Shown here piece by piece: positions 1 through 3,701 of a DNA stretch of 5,362 bases. Every line of letters begins with the position of its first letter. Within the stretch, counting starts at the first letter, position 1. A model generated the notes under the pieces. The model did not search any database and had not been told where the DNA came from. It saw only the letters and a program-made list of their open reading frames with translations. The DNA comes from Candidatus Cloacimonadota bacterium (GTDB lineage Bacteria > Muiribacteriota > UBA6191 > JACPRK01). The stretch lies in contig JAJFLN010000186.1 of NCBI GenBank assembly GCA_021772705.1, forward strand, positions 1 through 5,362. The letters run 5' to 3'. The position numbers and the translations under genes are program-made.

Positions 1-35
1 GAACGGATCGGGAAAACTCGGCCATTCAGTCGTCC

Positions 36-51
36 TGGATGCGGGCATCCA
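36..51. repeat. 16-bp palindrome within repeat unit 1
   Basis: TGGATGC, GG, GCATCCA: perfect 7-bp arms around a 2-base centre. The identical sequence recurs at 96-111 in the second unit. It lies in the fully conserved part of the 60-bp unit (offsets 27-55 show no differences). It could form a short hairpin (five-pair stem, four-base loop) or be a dyad protein-binding site. There is no T-run after it, so it is not an intrinsic terminator. Confidence 0.7.
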
Positions 52-95
52 TAGTAGGACGAGCGGATCGGGAAGACTCGGCCATGCAGTCGTCC

Positions 96-111
96 TGGAT
101 GCGGGCATCCA
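96..111. repeat. 16-bp palindrome within repeat unit 2
   Basis: Identical to the palindrome at 36-51, exactly 60 bp further on. It sits about 140 bp upstream of the pilM-pilN fusion start, which would suit a spaced pair of operator-like sites. No regulator can be named from the sequence. Confidence 0.7.
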
Positions 112-202
112 TAGTGGGGCGAACGGGTTTTCGGATGGGAACTAGTTATTCTTGTGCGGGTCCTTAGGGTGACGGATTCCACATGGCGCTGCGAGACCCT
201 TG

Positions 203-211
203 TGTTAATAT
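203..211 (+). promoter_or_regulatory. possible extended -10 promoter element
   Basis: TG-T-TAATAT resembles an extended -10 element (TGnTATAAT) with 4 of 6 hexamer matches. It lies in an A/T-rich island about 38 bp before the ATG at 249. No acceptable -35 hexamer is seen 16-18 bp upstream, and a sigma-54 -24/-12 pattern with correct spacing is also absent. This is a weak candidate for the promoter of the pilus operon. Confidence 0.25.
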
Positions 212-248
212 CCACATCGCCGATTCCTGACAGGGTTTCGGCCACGCC

Positions 249-2081
249 ATGGCGAAGAAACTCACCGACGTACAGGTCATCGATCTCGGCAGTCACGTGA
301 TCAAGTGTGTCGGTCTCTCAGCGAAGGGACCGGACATCACTGTCGAGAAGGCCCATTCCGTGGTCCTGACCGACAGCTTCACCGACGCCAACCGGTACAT
401 CAACGACGTCCGGGGGGCCATGGACGGGATGTCGAATTCAGGCATCCTGGACAAGAAGGTTCCGATCTTCTTCCTCGCTGGCGAGGCGTTGATGCCCGTC
501 TCCATCGCCTACCTGAACAACCAGAAGCCCGAGGACGTCGAGATATCCATGGAGGACTCCCTGGGCAAGTTCGTCGCCGCCGAGGGAACCAGCACGATGG
601 AGGCGACTGTCCAGAGGAGCTTCAAGCTCCGGGAGAAGCCCCAGGCCGGAGAGCTTCAGATCGTCGCGGCCCATGCCTATTCAAAGTACGACACGGTGAA
701 TGAACTCCGAGAAGTCTGCCTGACACGAAAGCAGGCCTTTGGAGGGGTCATTCCAAAGATCTTCTCCTATCAGGCCCTCTTCGACAGGTTCGTCGCCAGC
801 GACCCCGCCGTGGCTGAGTCGATCGTGGCTATCATCGACATCGGCTACAACTCGGCCAACCTGGTGGCGCTGAAGGAAGGCAACATCGTCTTCCACAAGT
901 CGCTCCACATCGGAGCCCGTGACTTCTTCAACGAACTCAGGAACGTAGCGGCGGAGAAGAGTTTCTTCCAGCTGACGTTCCCGCAGTTCACCGATTTCAT
1001 GCGTCTCGCAGGCGTCACGGGAGACCCGGACGGAATCACGTCCAGCGGCCTCCCGATCAACGATCCTGCGCCCATCTCGGAGGCCGTGAACGAGGTCTGC
1101 GAGGAGATCTGCACCAAGATCCGCCTCTCCCTGGACTACTTCTCCACGGTCAGCGCCACGGACTTCAACACCTCCATGGCCACCGTGATGGCGGTCCGGA
1201 AGGGAGCCGAGCACATATTCCTCACCGGCGGCCTCGTGGCTTCCACCGGCTTCATCGAGAATGCCCGGGAACAGCTCTCTGATGAAGTTCAGGTAATGGA
1301 CCCCGTGGCAAACCTGGGAGGCACCGTCACCGGGGATGTACCGGCGCTCCACTACTCCATAGCCGTCGGCGGTGGTCTGCTGGCTCTCGGAGACAAGGCG
1401 GAGCAGTACAACATGGCCTCCATGCTGGAGGGACCGAGCGGTTCCGCTGCCGCCTCCGACGCCGCCGCAGGGTTCATGGATCTGGTGCCCAAGTGGGCCC
1501 ACATCATCGCCTTACTGGTGCTGCTGTTCGTGGGCTACGAGTACTGGGAAGTGAACTCGGGCATGGCCAATCTGCTCAAGCAGCGAAAGAATGCCAGAAA
1601 CGAGTTGAGGGCGGCGAAGGACTTCTTCAAGGAGTTCGCCGAGGCAAAGAAGGAGTTCGCCACAAGCTACCTGAAGCTCGAGTTCGTCCGGGAACTGATG
1701 CGGGCCCGTCCAGACCTCCCGGCGCTGCTGCAGGAATTGGCCAGCGCTTCGAAGGACACGGTCAAGATCACCCGGTTTCGGGCCGACGTCACCTACCCAT
1801 CCATGAAGCGAATGAAGACCCCCGATGGCGAAACCGAGATCAACCGGCTGCCACTGGTGGTCAACTTCACCCTCGCCGGTGAGGCCAGGACCCGGGACCA
1901 GATCTTTGGTTTCTCTCGCAACCTCACGAGCAACGGAAACTTCGCCGATCTGGAGCAGCCAAAGCTGATCGAGGCGGGACTGGGGACCAACCCCTTCACT
2001 CCTGGCGGCGTCCGTATCCCAAACTCCACGGCACGGTTCTACTTCGAGATCAGCGGTCGAGTCCGCTCCAGGAAGCCCTGA
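249..2081 (+). CDS. PilM-PilN fusion: type IV pilus inner-membrane assembly protein (GspL-like topology)
   Basis: The start is fixed: an in-frame TGA at 228-230 precedes this ATG with no other start codon between, although the Shine-Dalgarno is weak (AGGG about 14 nt upstream). Residues 1-385 look like PilM, the actin-like ATPase at the cytoplasmic face of the pilus base. A phosphate-1 type motif (D12, G14, S15, K19), a phosphate-2 motif (D197-I-G199 within AIIDIGYNSANL) and an adenosine motif (L325-TGG-L329) are all visible. A small, Ala/Ser/Gly-rich linker (395-408) leads to FMDLVPKW (409-416), which resembles the INLLP segment of PilN. A membrane span follows (about 416-433), then a charged helix likely to be a coiled coil (438-485). 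A periplasmic ferredoxin-like PilN domain (about 487-605, beginning RPDLPALLQELA) ends the protein. PilM and PilN are normally separate (about 350 and 190 residues). GspL shares this topology but has a shorter actin-like part, so PilM-PilN fits better. The product likely anchors the cytoplasmic motor side to the PilO homologue encoded next. Confidence 0.85.
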   Translation: MAKKLTDVQVIDLGSHVIKCVGLSAKGPDITVEKAHSVVLTDSFTDANRYINDVRGAMDGMSNSGILDKKVPIFFLAGEALMPVSIAYLNNQKPEDVEISMEDSLGKFVAAEGTSTMEATVQRSFKLREKPQAGELQIVAAHAYSKYDTVNELREVCLTRKQAFGGVIPKIFSYQALFDRFVASDPAVAESIVAIIDIGYNSANLVALKEGNIVFHKSLHIGARDFFNELRNVAAEKSFFQLTFPQFTDFMRLAGVTGDPDGITSSGLPINDPAPISEAVNEVCEEICTKIRLSLDYFSTVSATDFNTSMATVMAVRKGAEHIFLTGGLVASTGFIENAREQLSDEVQVMDPVANLGGTVTGDVPALHYSIAVGGGLLALGDKAEQYNMASMLEGPSGSAAASDAAAGFMDLVPKWAHIIALLVLLFVGYEYWEVNSGMANLLKQRKNARNELRAAKDFFKEFAEAKKEFATSYLKLEFVRELMRARPDLPALLQELASASKDTVKITRFRADVTYPSMKRMKTPDGETEINRLPLVVNFTLAGEARTRDQIFGFSRNLTSNGNFADLEQPKLIEAGLGTNPFTPGGVRIPNSTARFYFEISGRVRSRKP

Positions 2082-2101
2082 CACCTCACCCGGTACTTTC
2101 A

Positions 2102-2803
2102 ATGGAAGAAGCAGAGAAAAAGGCCCTCGTCGTCTACCTGGCCGTCTGCGCTATCGTAGGCTGGCTCGGTCACACCAACCTGGCTGTGCCACATCAAAAG
2201 CGCCGGATCGCCCTCCAGAGGGAGGTCAAGGATCTGGCGAAGCGACAGGCTGCCTTCAAAGAGGCAAAGACCAAGTTCGATCTGGAGAGCCAGAACCTGG
2301 AGGCAATCCGACAGGACCTTCGGAAGCTCCTGGACCAGTTCCCCGCTCCCAGGGAGAGGCGAGGGATCAAGGAGGAGAAGATCTACGACGAGTTTGCCAT
2401 CTCGGAGCAGATCTCCAGCGCGGCAAGAGGACTGGTCCTCGCCCCGAAGCAGGGAAAGGCTCACAGAGAGTTCGAGTTTCAGTCCCGAGTTCTGGAAGAA
2501 GAGAACATGAATACCCTGGGCGACGACTTCCAGAATCCCAGGGACAAGGCCGCGGTCCCGCCGGAGCTCGCTCTGTTGGGAAACGTCCTGAGCGTCTCGG
2601 AACCCCGGTTCAGTTACACCGTCAGCGGCAACTACGGCGACTTTCTCAAGTTCCTGGTAACCCTGGGTCAGCAGAAGCTCTTCCTGGACGTGACAGAGGT
2701 AGATCTGTATCAGAAAGGGGCCAGCGGCACGCGGATCAGCGCCCGGGTGACGGTGTCGACGCTGGATCTCAGCGACGGGCTGGCCGAACCGCCTCCACAG
2801 TAG
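2102..2803 (+). CDS. pilO: PilO-like inner-membrane/periplasmic pilus assembly protein
   Basis: This 233-residue protein has PilO architecture. A short cytoplasmic N-terminus is followed by one membrane span (about residues 8-24), a long charged coiled-coil helix (about 32-78) and a periplasmic ferredoxin-like domain (about 92-222). The stretch SYTVSGNYGDFLKFL (171-185) with the following LFLDVTEVDL is the conserved beta-alpha-beta core of PilO/GspM proteins (Y..v.GsY..l..Fl). PilO heterodimerises with PilN in the periplasm, here with the C-terminal half of the preceding fusion. The gene starts 20 nt after that gene's stop, so the two are surely co-transcribed. No Shine-Dalgarno is visible before the ATG, and the next methionine is residue 136, so translational coupling is plausible. 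A charged segment (about 125-160) between the first beta strand region and the core looks longer than usual. GspM is the alternative name if the system is type II secretion. Confidence 0.82.
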   Translation: MEEAEKKALVVYLAVCAIVGWLGHTNLAVPHQKRRIALQREVKDLAKRQAAFKEAKTKFDLESQNLEAIRQDLRKLLDQFPAPRERRGIKEEKIYDEFAISEQISSAARGLVLAPKQGKAHREFEFQSRVLEEENMNTLGDDFQNPRDKAAVPPELALLGNVLSVSEPRFSYTVSGNYGDFLKFLVTLGQQKLFLDVTEVDLYQKGASGTRISARVTVSTLDLSDGLAEPPPQ

Positions 2804-2910
2804 GCTTCCGCTGCTTGCCGGACCCCAAGGACCCGCACAGAGATAACTACGCAGTTTCGCATCCCATCTTCAGGCCATCTTCGACCGCTCCTCAATCGCG
2901 GAATCCTCGA

Positions 2911-2924
2911 CGTAGCCCACTACG
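2911..2924. repeat. short inverted repeat, 5-bp arms
   Basis: CGTAG, CCCA, CTACG: five-base perfect arms and a four-base loop, in the intergenic region about 108 bp after the pilO-like stop. There is no T-run. A dyad this short can occur by chance. Confidence 0.3.
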
Positions 2925-3015
2925 CCTCCGGTCCCGCTCACTCGAACCAGCCGAATCTGACCCAAATCTGGGCGCGACTTCTGCGCATTTATTCTTGCAC
3001 GGCCCCCAAGGGTTC

Positions 3016-3030
3016 GTCCCGATTCGGGAC
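3016..3030. repeat. 15-bp perfect dyad GTCCCG-ATT-CGGGAC
   Basis: Six-base perfect arms around a three-base centre, about 168 bp upstream of the PilP-like start. The compact form is typical of operator sites for dimeric regulators. It is followed by ATGGGGCGC rather than a T-run, which argues against a terminator. Its function is inferred only from symmetry. Confidence 0.45.
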
Positions 3031-3128
3031 ATGGGGCGCACGTTCCAGGGCACATGACAGGGTGCAAACAGGACAGGGACGGTAGATTTCCCCTGAATTC
3101 TGCTAGATCGGAGCAGACGGTTCGCATC

Positions 3129-3149
3129 TTGCAACGAATCCAGTTGCAA
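3129..3149. repeat. 21-bp dyad with TTGCAAC / GTTGCAA arms
   Basis: Seven-base perfect arms (3129-3135 and 3143-3149) flank a seven-base spacer, ending 48 bp before the ATG at 3198. This could be an operator or a hairpin in the mRNA leader of the PilP-like gene. No regulator family can be assigned. Confidence 0.5.
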
Positions 3150-3197
3150 TCGGGTGAAGTCTCGAAGGACGCCTACCGATAAGGAGAAGGAACTCGT

Positions 3198-3653
3198 ATG
3201 TCCATTCGTCACGCATTCATTCTATTTGCCTTCTCGGCTCTAGCTCTTTCCCAGTTCTGCGGTCCCGTAATGGCCCAGGACGAGGAGGAAGAAGTGGAGG
3301 AAGCCAACCTCGACCGCTTGGTCGGTGAGGTCAAGGTCCTGTTCGACAAGGCCAAGGCGGCCAGCGCACCTGAGACAATCGAGTTTCCCTTCGGGCACTA
3401 CTCCTCCCGGGTTCTGATTCCCACAGAGACCATCTCGGGAGAGCCGGAGGTAATGGAGTCCCAGGGTCCGATCCTGCTTCCCGAGTTTTCGATCACAGGG
3501 AAGATGAAGATGAAGGACAAGATCCGAATCTTCATTGGCAGAGAGTCCTACGGTGTGGGAGACAGCCTGCAAGGCGCCGAGATCACGAAGATCACCAACG
3601 ATACGGTCTTCTTCACCTACGGCGGACAGAAGTTCAAGAAATCGATTCCGTGA
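3198..3653 (+). CDS. small exported PilP/GspC-like periplasmic protein
   Basis: The 151-residue product starts at an ATG with a good ribosome-binding site (AAGGAGAAGG, 3181-3190). A signal peptide spans residues 1-26, with likely cleavage after VMA before Q27. The mature protein begins with an acidic run (DEEEEVEE, 28-35) and a short helix (about 37-55). Its C-terminal part (about 93-150) follows the pattern of the PilP / GspC homology-region beta domain: SITGKMKM at 98-105, then GVGDSLQGAEITKITNDTVF. In that family the pattern is a strand opening L.G, then GD.i.GA.V..I..D.V.L and a final short strand. PilP connects PilNO to the secretin, and position after a PilO gene supports that role. Two things differ from classical PilP: there is no lipobox (C21 lies in a non-matching context), and a 394-bp gap separates the gene from pilO. 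The similarity is by pattern only, so the assignment is moderate. Confidence 0.6.
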   Translation: MSIRHAFILFAFSALALSQFCGPVMAQDEEEEVEEANLDRLVGEVKVLFDKAKAASAPETIEFPFGHYSSRVLIPTETISGEPEVMESQGPILLPEFSITGKMKMKDKIRIFIGRESYGVGDSLQGAEITKITNDTVFFTYGGQKFKKSIP

Positions 3654-3660
3654 GAATCAG

Positions 3661-3685
3661 GACGCCGGGCTGAAGTCGCGGCGTC
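3661..3685 (+). promoter_or_regulatory. potential stem-loop just upstream of the lipoprotein RBS
   Basis: GACGCCG (3661-3667) and CGGCGTC (3679-3685) are perfect seven-base complementary arms with an 11-base loop. They lie in the 48-nt gap between the PilP-like stop and the lipoprotein start. The stem ends three bases before the purine-rich ribosome-binding site. No T-run follows, so a terminator is unlikely. It could instead stabilise the mRNA or affect initiation or expression ratio between the two genes. Confidence 0.4.
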
Positions 3686-3688
3686 AGT

Positions 3689-3695
3689 GAGGAGG
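3689..3695 (+). promoter_or_regulatory. strong Shine-Dalgarno (GAGGAGG) that sets the lipoprotein start
   Basis: GAGGAGG ends six bases before the ATG at 3702. It is the strongest ribosome-binding site in the window and favours this start over the in-frame GTG at 3687 (which overlaps it) and the ATG at 3735 (residue 12). Confidence 0.75.
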
Positions 3696-3701
3696 AAACC
3701 G

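Larger units (their letters stand above)
1..120. repeat. two tandem copies of a 60-bp direct repeat
   Basis: Positions 1-60 and 61-120 align without gaps and differ at only 5 of 60 positions (offsets 3, 15, 26, 56 and 59; four are A/G transitions). The next bases (from 121) match the repeat start for about six bases and then diverge, so the array ends here. The left window edge cuts it, so more copies may lie upstream. The period is a multiple of three and several frames stay open across both copies. The + frame starting at base 3 runs to a stop at 165-167, and the frame starting at base 2 runs to 143-145. The tail of an upstream gene is therefore possible but unproven. No known repeat family was recognised. 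Confidence 0.9.
2804..3197. other. 394-bp intergenic region without a convincing gene
   Basis: I see no credible coding region, tRNA or rRNA here. The open frames on both strands have atypical codon use, lack a Shine-Dalgarno and give Arg/Pro/Ser-rich translations with no domain-like pattern. The region is less GC-rich than the flanking genes and contains three dyads (2911-2924, 3016-3030 and 3129-3149). No intrinsic terminator (GC stem plus T-run) follows the pilO-like gene, and no convincing -35/-10 pair was found. The gap probably carries the 5' leader and regulatory region of the downstream pair of genes, making them a separate or internally promoted unit. Confidence 0.6.

Noticed and set aside
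1..120. CRISPR array
   Set aside because: The whole 60-bp unit is repeated, including the part that would be the spacer, so there is no repeat-spacer alternation.
184..206. TGGC...TTGT considered as a sigma-54 promoter
   Set aside because: The distance between the two elements is about five bases too long and the GC of the -12 element is missing.
681..1502. Long minus-strand open frame (273 codons) opposite the PilM part
   Set aside because: It is a shadow of the GC-rich + strand gene. The + frame shows clear PilM motifs and third-position G/C bias, and the minus translation resembles no protein family.
3016..3030. Intrinsic terminator for the pilO-like gene
   Set aside because: The stem is only six pairs, lies more than 200 bp after the stop, and no T-run follows.
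2815..3057. Open frame of 80 codons on the + strand in the intergenic region
   Set aside because: It needs a TTG start without a Shine-Dalgarno, uses codons rare in the neighbouring genes (TTA, CTA, AGA, CGA) and gives an Arg/Pro/Ser-rich translation with no recognisable pattern.
3057..3077. Three ACAGG pentamers considered as an iteron-like repeat
   Set aside because: The copies are five bases long and irregularly spaced; this is expected in purine-rich sequence by chance.
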